A DNA stretch of 22,152 nt from assembly GCA_964510575.1 (NCBI GenBank), contig CAZECN010000040.1:1-22152 (forward strand), read 5' to 3'. Positions 6,387 through 14,270 of the stretch are shown here, piece by piece. Made by a program: the position numbers and the translations under genes. Positions within the stretch are counted from its first letter, which is position 1. Each line of letters begins with the position of its first letter. The DNA is from CALKYB01 sp964510575. Its GTDB lineage: Bacteria > Bdellovibrionota_C > UBA2361 > SZUA-149 > CALKYB01. Under the pieces are notes generated by a model, which made no database searches, was not told where the DNA came from, and saw nothing but the letters and a program-made list of their open reading frames with translations.

Positions 6387-8647
6387 ATGAAATACGACCC
6401 GGCTAAAATAGAGCCAAAATGGCAGAATTATTGGGAAAGTAAAAAGACTTTCTCAGTTCAAGAGGACCCCAACAAGCCAAAGTATTACGCTTTGGACATG
6501 TTCCCCTATCCATCCGGTGCCGGCCTTCACGTTGGCCATCCTGAGGGCTACACAGCCACTGATATAATTTGTCGCCATAAGCGAATGAAGGGCTTCAATG
6601 TACTTCATCCTATGGGTTGGGATGCCTTTGGTCTGCCGGCTGAACAGTATGCTTTAGAAACTGGCACTCACCCAGCAGTAACCACAAGAAAGAATATTGA
6701 TAACTTTCGCAGACAGATCAAGCAACTCGGGTTTTCTTATGATTGGGACCGGGAGGTCGCAACTTGTGATGCGGACTACTACAAGTGGACCCAGTGGATT
6801 TTTTCTAAACTTTACGAAAAAGGCCTAGCCTATATGGCTGAGGTGCCGGTGAATTGGTGCCCTGCTCTGGGAACCGTTTTAGCCAATGAAGAAGTAATCG
6901 ACGGCAAGAGTGAGCGTGGCGGCCATGACGTTATCCGTAAACCAATGCTTCAATGGATTTTGAAGATAACGGACTATGCTGACAGCTTATTAGACGGGCT
7001 TGACGATCTTGACTGGCCTGAGGGCGTAAAAAACCAACAACGTCACTGGATTGGAAAAAGCCAAGGGGCCACGGTTTATTTTCAAATTGCGGACAGTGAT
7101 CAACTTCAGTTTGAAATCTACACCACCCGACCGGATACTTTGTTTGGTGCCACCTACTGTGTAATTGCCCCAGAACACCCTTTGCTTGAGAAAATTGTTT
7201 CCGACGATTGCAAAGAAAAAGTGGTTAAATATGCCACTGAAGCTAAAAACAAACTGGATCGCGTTCGACAAGAAGACGCCAACAAGAAGACAGGTGAGTT
7301 CACAGGGGCTTATGCTCTTAACCCTGTTAACGGCGAAGAGCTTCCCATTTTCGTAGCCGACTACGTATTAATGACATACGGAAGCGGGGCCATTATGGCA
7401 GTGCCCGGTCATGACCAGAGGGACTGGGAGTTCGCCAAAAAATTTGAACTACCCATAGTTGAAGTGGTTTCCGGTGGAAAGATCACTAAGGAAGCATGGA
7501 CTGGTGACGGAAAGCTAATCAACTCCGGAATGCTCGATGGGCTTGAGGTTGATGCAGCTAAGAAAAAGATCATCTCTTGGCTAGAAGAGAAAGAACTGGG
7601 CCGAAGTACTACCAACTACAAACTTAGAGATTGGCTTTTTAGTCGCCAGAGATATTGGGGTGAGCCTTTCCCTATTGTTCACACCGAAAAAGGACCTCAA
7701 CTTCTTCCAGAAAATGAATTGCCAGTGGTGCTTCCTGAAATCGAAAGGTATCAACCCACGGAAGACGGAGAGCCACCTTTAGCTCGTGCCGAGGATTGGC
7801 TTGAGTATGACAAGGGCGTAACCAGGGAAACCAATACCATGCCCCAATGGGCTGGCTCCTGTTGGTACTACTTGCGATACATAGACCCTAAAAACTCTGA
7901 GCAAGCTTGGGATAAAGCCAAAGAAGAATACTGGATGCCAGTAGACCTTTATATAGGAGGTGCTGAACACGCCGTTCTTCACCTTCTTTATTCACGCTTT
8001 TGGCACCACGTTCTTCATGACCTCGGTTTAGTTTCGACCAGAGAGCCTTTTCAGAGGTTAGTGAACCAAGGAATGATACTTGGTGAAGACAACGTAAAGA
8101 TGTCTAAATCTCGTGGTAACGTAATTAATCCCGACGATATTATTTCTGAATTTGGAGCTGACACTCTTAGAGTTTATGAGATGTTCATGGGTCCTCTAGA
8201 ACAAGTAAAACCCTGGAACACCAGGAGCGTGGGAGGAATGCATAGATTTCTATCCCGCGCCTGGAGAGCGTTGGTAGCCGATGACGGTAGCCTCAAATTA
8301 AGTGAAGAGAACTCCTCAGAGAAGCTTGAGAAAGCAATTCACAAAACTGTGATGAAGGTCGGAGATGATATTGATAATCTCAAATTCCACACTGCTATTG
8401 CCAGCTTAATGACTTTTGTTAATGACGCCATTGAAGAGAATTCAATGTCTCGCTCGGTAGCTGAAAAATTTGTTCTGATTCTTTCTCCCTTTGCCCCTCA
8501 CCTTACTGAAGAACTTTGGGAAAAGCTTGGAAATAGCGAAACTCTAGCCTACCAGCCTTGGCCAGAATACGATCCTAAATTGGTAGTGGATGACACGATC
8601 ACTATTGCAATTCAGGTGAATGGTAAAAAGCGAGACACAATAGACGT
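6387..8647 (+). CDS. leuS: leucyl-tRNA synthetase, 3' end lost in a gap
   Basis: Class Ia synthetase that charges tRNA-Leu. The readable 753 residues contain the HIGH-type motif (PSGAGLHVGHPEGY), the inserted CP1 editing domain with TTRPDTLFGATY and GSGAIMAVPGHDQRDWEFA, the tRNA-binding WCPALGTVLANEEV region, and VKMSKSRGN (KMSKS loop). It then enters the anticodon domain (LTEELWEKLG, PWPEYDP) and stops at VNGKKRDTID, where the 100-N gap begins. About 50 residues of the usual C-terminus are missing. The ATG at 6387 (MKYDPAKIEP) fits the family start better than the in-frame TTG at 6378. There is no Shine-Dalgarno, and a -10-like TAGAAT at 6372-6377 is close enough that a very short or absent leader is possible. 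Divergent from lptE. Confidence 0.96.
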
Positions 8648-8747
8648 NNNNNNNNNNNNNNNNNNNNNNNNNNNNNNNNNNNNNNNNNNNNNNNNNNNNN
8701 NNNNNNNNNNNNNNNNNNNNNNNNNNNNNNNNNNNNNNNNNNNNNNN
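8648..8747. other. 100-N scaffold gap
   Basis: Exactly 100 N, a common placeholder length. The missing 3' ends of both leuS (about 50 codons) and trkH (about 60 codons) must fall here, which needs well over 100 bp, so the true distance is probably larger. Confidence 0.95.
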
Positions 8748-9985
8748 GCTGTTTGAAAAAGCGTGACAACAATCACCAGAAAAACAAAGAGGCAGGCATG
8801 AGCAAAAATAGCACTTGCCGTTGAAACATTAACTCTTTCACCGTCTTTCTTCAGAGGGATCACCGCTCTAGGGTGAAGCATTTGATGAAGTTCCCTTAAA
8901 CCTTGCTTAAAAAGCATCATCGCGCGGATACATTTAAGCCCACCTGAAGTTGATCCAGCGCAGCCACCGACAACCATTAGGTTGAGTAAAATAAACTGAG
9001 CAAAGGGTGACCAAAGTAGATAGTCATAGGTGGCGAATCCGGTAGAACTGATTAAACTGACAACTTGAAAGGCGGCTAACCGTAAAGCCTCCCATGCTGA
9101 AATTGCTAAGTCACTCCAAATAGAAATAGCTACTAAGCAAATTGAGACTAAAATTAAGCTAAGATAAAAGCGTAGCTCCGAGTCTTTAAAGACTTCCCCA
9201 TCCCCCCTAACAAAAAGCCTAAAATGCAGAACGAAATTGATTCCACCAATTAGCATAAAGAAAGTTGCTGCAACTTCAATCCAAGGGTTGTTAAATCCAG
9301 CAATACTTTCGGCTTTGGTAGAAAATCCCCCAGTAGACATTGTAGTGAGGGCATGGTTCCAAGCATCAAAAGCACTCATCCCTAGGGCGAAATAAGTAAC
9401 ACCGGCAACCACGGTAAACAGTAAGTAAAGAATCCATAGCGCTCTGGCTGTTTCGCTTATTCTGGCAGAGATCTTATCTGTCTTAGGGCCTGGTGCTTCG
9501 GCTCGATAAAGATCCATTCCTCCAACCCCTACCAAAGGAAGAATGGCGATAGATAGAACAATAACTCCCATTCCACCCAGAAATTGAATCAAGGAGCGCC
9601 AGAGTAAAATAGGCTGAGGTAGGCCCTCAATATCAGCAGCGACAGTGGCTCCAGTGGTTGTAAATCCTGATGCAGATTCAAAAATAGCGTCTGGAATTGT
9701 TGAGTAGGCGCCAGAAAAATAAAATGGCAGCGCACCAACCAAAGTAAAGGAAGTCCAGACCAGAGCTACTAAGAGAATAGCCCCGCGAGAGCTAAGCTTC
9801 CCTGGGGCTTTTCTAAAACAGGTAAACATCAGGATACCCAGAAGGAAGGTCGAGAGAGCCGAATAGGCGAATACTCCTGCGCTAGGGTCTTCGAGATAGA
9901 CCCCAGTTAGCCAGGGAACTAGCAAAGTCGAAGAAAGGATAAGAAACAACAAGCCAAGAGCTTTAGTGATCACTGGAAAATTCAT
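8748..9985 (-). CDS. trkH: Trk-type potassium uptake channel subunit, 3' end lost in a gap
   Basis: Inner-membrane K+-translocating subunit built from four membrane-pore-membrane repeats. Three pore signatures are readable: SASGFTTTGAT, TMSTGGFSTK and ISSTGFATYD. The connecting landmarks GGMGVIVLSIAILPLVGVGGMDLYRAEAPGP and VGGCAGSTSGGLKCIR also match TrkH closely. The fourth pore (usually NNxGPG) and last helix, about 60 residues, lie in the gap. I start at ATG 9985 because MNFPVITKALGLL aligns with the E. coli start (MHFRAITR). The frame is also open to a TTG at 10021. AAGGAGG lies 14 nt before 9985, rather far. The cytosolic partner TrkA is not in the window. Confidence 0.93.
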
Positions 9986-10150
9986 CCGAAAAGGATAGTC
10001 CTCCTTGAATAATTTGGCCAACCTGAATTAATTCCCGACTATTTAGCTATTGAATAGGCTATAGACAGCTGGATACTTAATTACCTTTCTCGCAGAACTC
10101 AAAAATGGGAGTTTTGGAATCCCTGTAGCAAAATCAACCATCTTTTAAGA

Positions 10151-11014
10151 ATGCCCAGTCGCCTTACAGTCTCCAATTACTCCAAAGAAAAGGTCCTTCA
10201 CTCGGAAGTTCTGATTGAGGATCATGGTCAAAGTTCCCTCAGTGGCAAATCGATAGTTCAGATATCTGACCTTCACTACGGTCCTTCCACTAATGATCAG
10301 GATATTCAGTTAATAGTTAGGCTGACTCAAAATCTATCCCCAGACATGATTGTGATGACTGGTGACTACGTGCAAAAAAGTCGGATCGGTATTCGGCATC
10401 GTATTGCTACTGCCTATGGCCCTGAAGTAGTAAATTGGAAAGATTTTAGACGTCAGGTCAGATCTTATGCCCAGGCTTTGGGCAATCTAATTGCTCCTCT
10501 TGAAGCTCCACTCGGGGTTCATGCTGTATTTGGCAACCATGACCACCATGAGGGTTTGGGTAGTATTAAGAAATATTTGGGTAGCAAGGTAAACTGGATA
10601 AATAATGTTTCCTTTGAGCCTACCTCTGGTCTTACTTTGTCAGGCATTGACGACTTAAACGTCGGGAAACCTGACCTAGCTTCGGCAGTAAAACAAATGG
10701 AGCCCTTCAGCTCTGATAATTTCAGGCTTTTACTTTGCCATAATCCAGATATCGTATTGGCGGATGAAAAGGATTTGCTAAAGAACTACGACCTGGTCTT
10801 ATGCGGGCACACTCATGGTGGTCAGTTAAGGCTTCCCTTTCTTCCACCACTTGTAACCAGAACAACTCAGAAAGAATATGTAGCCGGACTTGGCTATTTT
10901 AAGCATTCCACAGGCGAAGAAACCCCTCTCTACGTCAATCAGGGTGGAGGATTCGGTGCAATAAGATTAAGAACGTTTTGTCCTAGAGAGATTACGATAC
11001 TAAAATTCAGCTAA
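10151..11014 (+). CDS. calcineurin-like metallophosphoesterase (YaeI/YkuE/LpxG-like)
   Basis: A 287-aa dinuclear-metal phosphoesterase. All five family blocks are present in order: SDLHYG (D-x-H), MTGDYV (GD), FGNHDHH (GNHD), LLLCHNPD (His) and CGHTHGGQ (GHxH). The GHTHGGQ ending and short length fit the YaeI/YkuE group, which includes LpxG-type UDP-2,3-diacylglucosamine hydrolases in some bacteria. A role in lipid A synthesis is possible but not shown. There is no N-terminal transmembrane anchor, which many YkuE relatives have. An insertion (about residues 80-120, RIGIRHRIATAYGPEVV) separates the second and third blocks. The ATG has no good ribosome site. Divergent from trkH, and its stop is 3 nt from the convergent MBL gene. 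Confidence 0.85.
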   Translation: MPSRLTVSNYSKEKVLHSEVLIEDHGQSSLSGKSIVQISDLHYGPSTNDQDIQLIVRLTQNLSPDMIVMTGDYVQKSRIGIRHRIATAYGPEVVNWKDFRRQVRSYAQALGNLIAPLEAPLGVHAVFGNHDHHEGLGSIKKYLGSKVNWINNVSFEPTSGLTLSGIDDLNVGKPDLASAVKQMEPFSSDNFRLLLCHNPDIVLADEKDLLKNYDLVLCGHTHGGQLRLPFLPPLVTRTTQKEYVAGLGYFKHSTGEETPLYVNQGGGFGAIRLRTFCPREITILKFS

Positions 11015-11017
11015 TCT

Positions 11018-11929
11018 TTAGCTCTTAGCAGCTTCCAACTCTGCAGCAATAGCGCGAACCATTCCCTCAACCAACTGTTTGTGGTTTTCAGCAAAGGGAC
11101 CTTCCGGTACTTTTAGTTCACTTCGCCAGTCGGCTTCAATTTGCTCAAAGATTTCAGTGATCACTTGCCCTTCAGCTATTCGAGCACCGACATCTTTGTA
11201 AAGAGCGCCACTTTCCTCACGCACTGATACCAAATGTTTTGCAGCTAAGTCTCCTCGGAGCGTTCCAGCGTGTGGAAGACCTAGACCTCTAATTTCAAGA
11301 GACATTAGTTTATCAAGGCTATCGATAAAATCACTATAGCTACTTCCGAAAGAACAACTGCGCACATCACGCCCGTGATAACCACCTACCGCTTCTCCAG
11401 CTTGCAGGACTGAATCAGGAATTACCAAATAACCGGTGGTGTCCTCTGTATGACCTGGAAGAAGAATAGCTTTAACTTGAACCTCCTCTCCTAGATCAAT
11501 AGAATCTCCATCGCCAATAATCTTATCGACTTGAAAATAATTTACCCAGTCTTTTTTTGTGGTTGAGATTTTAATTGAAGCATCGTCGGCTAAGCTCTTG
11601 TTCCAGGCCCAGCATTCTTCAAGAAAGGATTTGTTAGAAAGCATTTCTGCTGTTTTTGCCGAGCAGACCAGTTTGCATGACTCGCTACTTTTTCGAATAG
11701 AAGGTATTCCACCCATATGATCAAAGTGAGCATGAGTAAGTAGAATATAATCAAGACCTCCACCATCTTCATAGACAGAGCTGAGCTGTTTATTCAAAGC
11801 ATCCTCGCCAGCAGCAACTCCGGTATCAATGATCGCAATCTCTTCGCCACACACAACAAAGTGCGAGGAGAAGACAGTCGTCACCTGCACTACGTTTTCA
11901 CTGATTGAGCCTTGTGATTTTACCCACAT
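11018..11929 (-). CDS. metallo-beta-lactamase-fold hydrolase (glyoxalase II-like)
   Basis: A 303-aa cytosolic MBL-fold protein. The strand AIIDTGVAAG is followed by the metal-binding LLTHAHFDHMGG (His66, His68, Asp70, His71), LLPGHTEDTTGYL with a further His, and GLPHAGTL with the last His. At the position that normally gives the bridging Asp (GD) the sequence reads LQAGEAVGGYHG, so a Glu may replace Asp. The C-terminal third is helical and may be a lid or winged-helix-like cap as in the glyoxalase II or LACTB2-like groups. Substrate unknown. No strong ribosome site. It converges with the metallophosphoesterase, and 98 nt separate its start from the end of the EEP gene. Confidence 0.82.
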   Translation of the reverse strand: MWVKSQGSISENVVQVTTVFSSHFVVCGEEIAIIDTGVAAGEDALNKQLSSVYEDGGGLDYILLTHAHFDHMGGIPSIRKSSESCKLVCSAKTAEMLSNKSFLEECWAWNKSLADDASIKISTTKKDWVNYFQVDKIIGDGDSIDLGEEVQVKAILLPGHTEDTTGYLVIPDSVLQAGEAVGGYHGRDVRSCSFGSSYSDFIDSLDKLMSLEIRGLGLPHAGTLRGDLAAKHLVSVREESGALYKDVGARIAEGQVITEIFEQIEADWRSELKVPEGPFAENHKQLVEGMVRAIAAELEAAKS

Positions 11930-12027
11930 ATTCTGCTTAGCCGATTAGTTCGAAACCCTAGCCGAGACTTTAGAGGCAGGAAGCGAATGTGGCAAGCTAA
12001 AGCCTATGGCTCTGGGCTAGCTGAAGG

Positions 12028-12954
12028 CTAATAAGGGATATTTAAGTTCATACGAGCCCATAGCAGTTTATGATCACTTCCCCGGTAAAGCTTTCCTTCA
12101 AAACCCAGATCATAACTACCATCTCCCTCCCTGAACAAAGGAGCTGCACGAGGGCTGACAATGATCTCATCTATTAGATAGTAGCGGCCCTTATACCGAT
12201 AGCTTCCCTGCCCTATTTGCCCTGGCCAACCTTCCATCTCTGCAGCAAAAAGCCTGGTCAATTTTGGAACAGTCTCTGATAGCTTCGGACATAGGGCCTC
12301 CAGCTTTTCGTCAATACTACACTGACCTTTTGAAAACTCAGACAAAGAGCGCGATCCCTCNNNNNNNNNNNNNNNNNNNNNNNNNNNNNNNNNNNNNNNN
12401 NNNNNNNNNNNNNNNNNNNNNNNNNNNNNNNNNNNNNNNNNNNNNNNNNNNNNNNNNNNNAGTAAGCCAAATGGACCTCGACTATAATAACCTAAGCGAG
12501 AAAAGAGCAGGTCTCTGGGCAGTGGGCGTTTGGCAAAATTAAACTTCTCAATCACTTTAAGTCCATCTTGCTCTGCCACCAGAAATCCGTTTCGAATTCT
12601 ACTGTCCAGCGTTTCGCCAGTGAAAGATTGAAACTGTCTGCCAGTAAACTCTTCTACGCTTTGCTCCAGCTTTCTGAGGTTTCGAGCAGCCTCTGTAGTT
12701 GATGGCCCGTAAACCTCCTGAACGGCCACTATGCCGCAATTGGCCTGACTTATCCTTCTAGCTAGGTGATCAAGTTTTCTTCTCTCCAAATTTTTACTTC
12801 TTTTTGATCTTTTGGATTTGCTCTTCTTCTTTACACCCAGATTGTCTGCATTGAGAGAACAAAACACTAAGGATTCGTTTTCAGTGGCGAATGCAGGCTG
12901 ATAAAAAATAAACCCTGCTACAGTTAGGAAAAATAAGGCTTTCAACGGCTTCAA
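12028..12954 (-). CDS. secreted endonuclease/exonuclease/phosphatase-family protein, interrupted by a gap
   Basis: EEP (DNase I-like) superfamily. Readable blocks are NADNLG near the mature N-terminus, GIVAVQEVYG with the metal-binding Glu, YLIDEIIVS near the end (the usual I-D-[HY]-I-L strand), and GSDHKLLWARM with the catalytic SDH. The frame is open up to 13116. TTG 12954 is the best start: it lies 4 nt past the upstream stop and gives a classic signal peptide (KPLKALFFLTVAGF, cleavage near AFA|TENE). The mature protein starts with a Lys/Arg/Ser-rich stretch (KKKSKSKRSKRSK). The central region, normally holding the Asn/His catalytic segment, lies in the 100-N gap, so intactness cannot be judged. 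Whether it cuts nucleic acid or phospholipid/phosphoester is unknown. Confidence 0.75.
   Translation of the reverse strand: MKPLKALFFLTVAGFIFYQPAFATENESLVFCSLNADNLGVKKKSKSKRSKRSKNLERRKLDHLARRISQANCGIVAVQEVYGPSTTEAARNLRKLEQSVEEFTGRQFQSFTGETLDSRIRNGFLVAEQDGLKVIEKFNFAKRPLPRDLLFSRLGYYSRGPFGLXXXXXXXXXXXXXXXXXXXXXXXXXXXXXXXXXXEGSRSLSEFSKGQCSIDEKLEALCPKLSETVPKLTRLFAAEMEGWPGQIGQGSYRYKGRYYLIDEIIVSPRAAPLFREGDGSYDLGFEGKLYRGSDHKLLWARMNLNIPY
12361..12460. other. 100-N scaffold gap inside the EEP gene
   Basis: Exactly 100 N. Coding sequence of the EEP-family protein is readable on both sides in the same nominal frame, but the true missing length is unknown. Confidence 0.95.
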
Positions 12955-12958
12955 TGTT

Positions 12959-13693
12959 CTAAAGGCGCTTTTTAAAATCAGATTCACTCCAGCGGTTTCC
13001 AGAACCTCGGCGAGTATTCGATCCTCTGGCAGAAGGCTTTTTAGGTTGTAAAAGTTCTTCCACGGTAAAACCCGATGCCTGAGCTCTTTTAATTCTTGAA
13101 ATTGCATAGACACCAATCAAGGCAGCATCGACTATATCCTGAGACACTTGTTCAAATGCCACTCCTTCTAACTCTGAAAGCTTCGATCCCATTAGACTTG
13201 AAACAACTTTTCTAGCTGAGTCCTTAACAAAGTCTCTGTTTTTTTGTGCTCCCCGAAGGCCAAGAAGTTCAGATTGAATAGATCTGGGATTAATTCTTCC
13301 TGGAACTCTTAGGCCGCTACTTCTTGCTATTGTTTCGAAAATCCCCCTGACTTGTTCCACTTTTGTGGCGCTATCTGGGTTCTTTACTAGTGGAGCTGGT
13401 CCTTCAGAAATTAAGTAGTCACCTGAGTTCAATAATTGCTCGGAAAACATAACTTCAACTTCTTGTTGGAATTCTTTCAAGCGACTAGCTAAAGGAATAC
13501 TTGGAGGACCAGCTTTAATGCAGCCGGTAGCCAGCAGTCGTTCGCTCTGTAAGTCGAAAACCACCCAACCACTTGATGTGAGGCTTGGATCAACTGCAAT
13601 TAGTTTGCTCTTTTGTTCGCTGCCATTCTTCAAAAATTCACCGCTAAAAAGACTATCTGAGTAATCTACATGTTCTTCGAAACAAAACCCCAA
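12959..13693 (-). CDS. RuvC-like (RNase H fold) nuclease domain protein
   Basis: A 244-aa protein with the RuvC/resolvase layout. The opening strand LIAVDPSLTSSGWVVFD carries the first catalytic Asp (35). YLISEGPAP supplies the Glu (97) after the second core region, and SQDIVDAALIGVYA gives the two C-terminal acids Asp186 and Asp189. The spacing resembles RuvC (Asp, Glu, then D-x-x-D-A), but the intervening sequence is not that of housekeeping RuvC. The basic tail (RGSNTRRGSGNRWSESDFKKRL) is extra. It may be a phage-type or accessory resolvase. The start is uncertain: TTG 13693 is the longest; TTG 13633, behind GGTGA, is an alternative. Neither ruvA nor ruvB is nearby. The EEP gene starts 4 nt after its stop, suggesting co-translation. 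Confidence 0.7.
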   Translation of the reverse strand: MGFCFEEHVDYSDSLFSGEFLKNGSEQKSKLIAVDPSLTSSGWVVFDLQSERLLATGCIKAGPPSIPLASRLKEFQQEVEVMFSEQLLNSGDYLISEGPAPLVKNPDSATKVEQVRGIFETIARSSGLRVPGRINPRSIQSELLGLRGAQKNRDFVKDSARKVVSSLMGSKLSELEGVAFEQVSQDIVDAALIGVYAISRIKRAQASGFTVEELLQPKKPSARGSNTRRGSGNRWSESDFKKRL

Positions 13694-13703
13694 TTTACGA
13701 ACA

Positions 13704-13799
13704 AGTTATCCACAGGGTTGGCAGAACCATGAATTTCTCAATAATTTTAAAGCTTTAACCTGTGGGTATTCAGTAATTTTATAAAAGTTATTCACAGGG
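13704..13799. promoter_or_regulatory. DnaA-box-like cluster in an AT-rich stretch
   Basis: AGTTATCCACAGGG (13704-13717) contains a perfect TTATCCACA DnaA box. AGTTATTCACAGGG (13786-13799) contains TTATTCACA, which fits TTWTNCACA. A weaker box in opposite orientation (ATACCCACAGG on the minus strand, 13759-13769) lies between. The separating sequence is AT-rich (for example ATAATTTTAAAGCTTTAA). A further near match, TTATCCCCA, is at 14089-14097 beyond the 6S RNA. This could be DnaA-dependent regulation of the RuvC-like gene or 6S RNA, or part of an origin. Neither dnaA nor other origin-linked genes are in view. Confidence 0.45.
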
Positions 13800-13823
13800 A
13801 AAAGTCTAATTCAATTATACCTG

Positions 13824-13852
13824 TAGACCAGTTCTTCCGCGACCGATATTAT
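13824..13852 (+). promoter_or_regulatory. promoter for 6S RNA
   Basis: TAGACC (13824-13829, 4/6 to TTGACA) and TATTAT (13847-13852, 5/6 to TATAAT) are spaced by 17 bp. They predict a start near 13859, exactly where the closing stem of the 6S RNA begins. Confidence 0.5.
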
Positions 13853-13858
13853 CAGTAG

Positions 13859-14070
13859 TGGGGTTCTGCTGGCCCGGAGCCGGCAAATTAGAACCTATAA
13901 GTACTTGAACGGGAGCCGCCTCTGATGGTTGACGTCAGGCCTCCATCCGACTTTGTTGGGTCCGAGTGGACTTCGGATGCCGTTAAATGGAAAGAATTTA
14001 GTTTCTTGTCCTGTGGTGCCCACCTGATTATCAGGGTTCAAGTTTTACGCTCCTTAGCGGGACCCCTATT
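13859..14070 (+). ncRNA. ssrS: 6S RNA
   Basis: Regulatory RNA that mimics an open promoter and binds the housekeeping RNA polymerase holoenzyme. The ends pair as a long closing stem: GGGGTTCTGCT (13860-13870) with AGCGGGACCCC (14056-14066), 11 bp including two G-U pairs. The apical arm has ATCCGA/TCGGAT (13945-13950 with 13973-13978) around GTCC-GAGT-GGAC (13960-13971). The 3' side shows the small hairpin CCTGA-TTA-TCAGG (14023-14035) followed by GTTCAAG and TTTTAC, which closely parallels the CACCTTGAACCAAGGGTTCAAGGGTTAC region of E. coli 6S. The 5' side has CCGGAGCCGG, like CCTGAGCCG of E. coli. CTTGAAC (13904-13910) is complementary to GTTCAAG (14036-14042). About 210 nt, slightly longer than the E. 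coli RNA. Ends are approximate. Confidence 0.85.
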
Positions 14071-14193
14071 TCCAACTACATAGGCTAGTTATCCCCAGAC
14101 CAGCCTTGCATTCCTTTCGATTCTGGTGTTTGAAGTGCTCCGGTTGGAGACAAAAGCGGTGCCCAAGAGCGGCTCCCTTATTTGGTATTTTGC

Positions 14194-14223
14194 TTGTCAC
14201 AAGAGCCTATTTTTCAATATTCT
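14194..14223 (+). promoter_or_regulatory. possible promoter of the E1 operon
   Basis: TTGTCA (14194-14199, 5/6 to TTGACA) and TATTCT (14218-14223, 4/6 to TATAAT) with an 18-bp spacer, about 48 bp before the GTG start of the E1 alpha gene. The stretch 14071-14193 between 6S RNA and this site holds small inverted repeats (for example CTCC-GGTT-GGAG) but no gene or convincing terminator that I can see. Confidence 0.35.
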
Positions 14224-14270
14224 CCGGCCAGATTTAGTTTAGATTTCTATTTTACCCGGGAGAGACTTCT

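Noticed and set aside
14031..14045. GGGTTCAAG resembling a tRNA T-loop
   Set aside because: No acceptor stem or anticodon arm fits, and the segment is explained by the 6S RNA.
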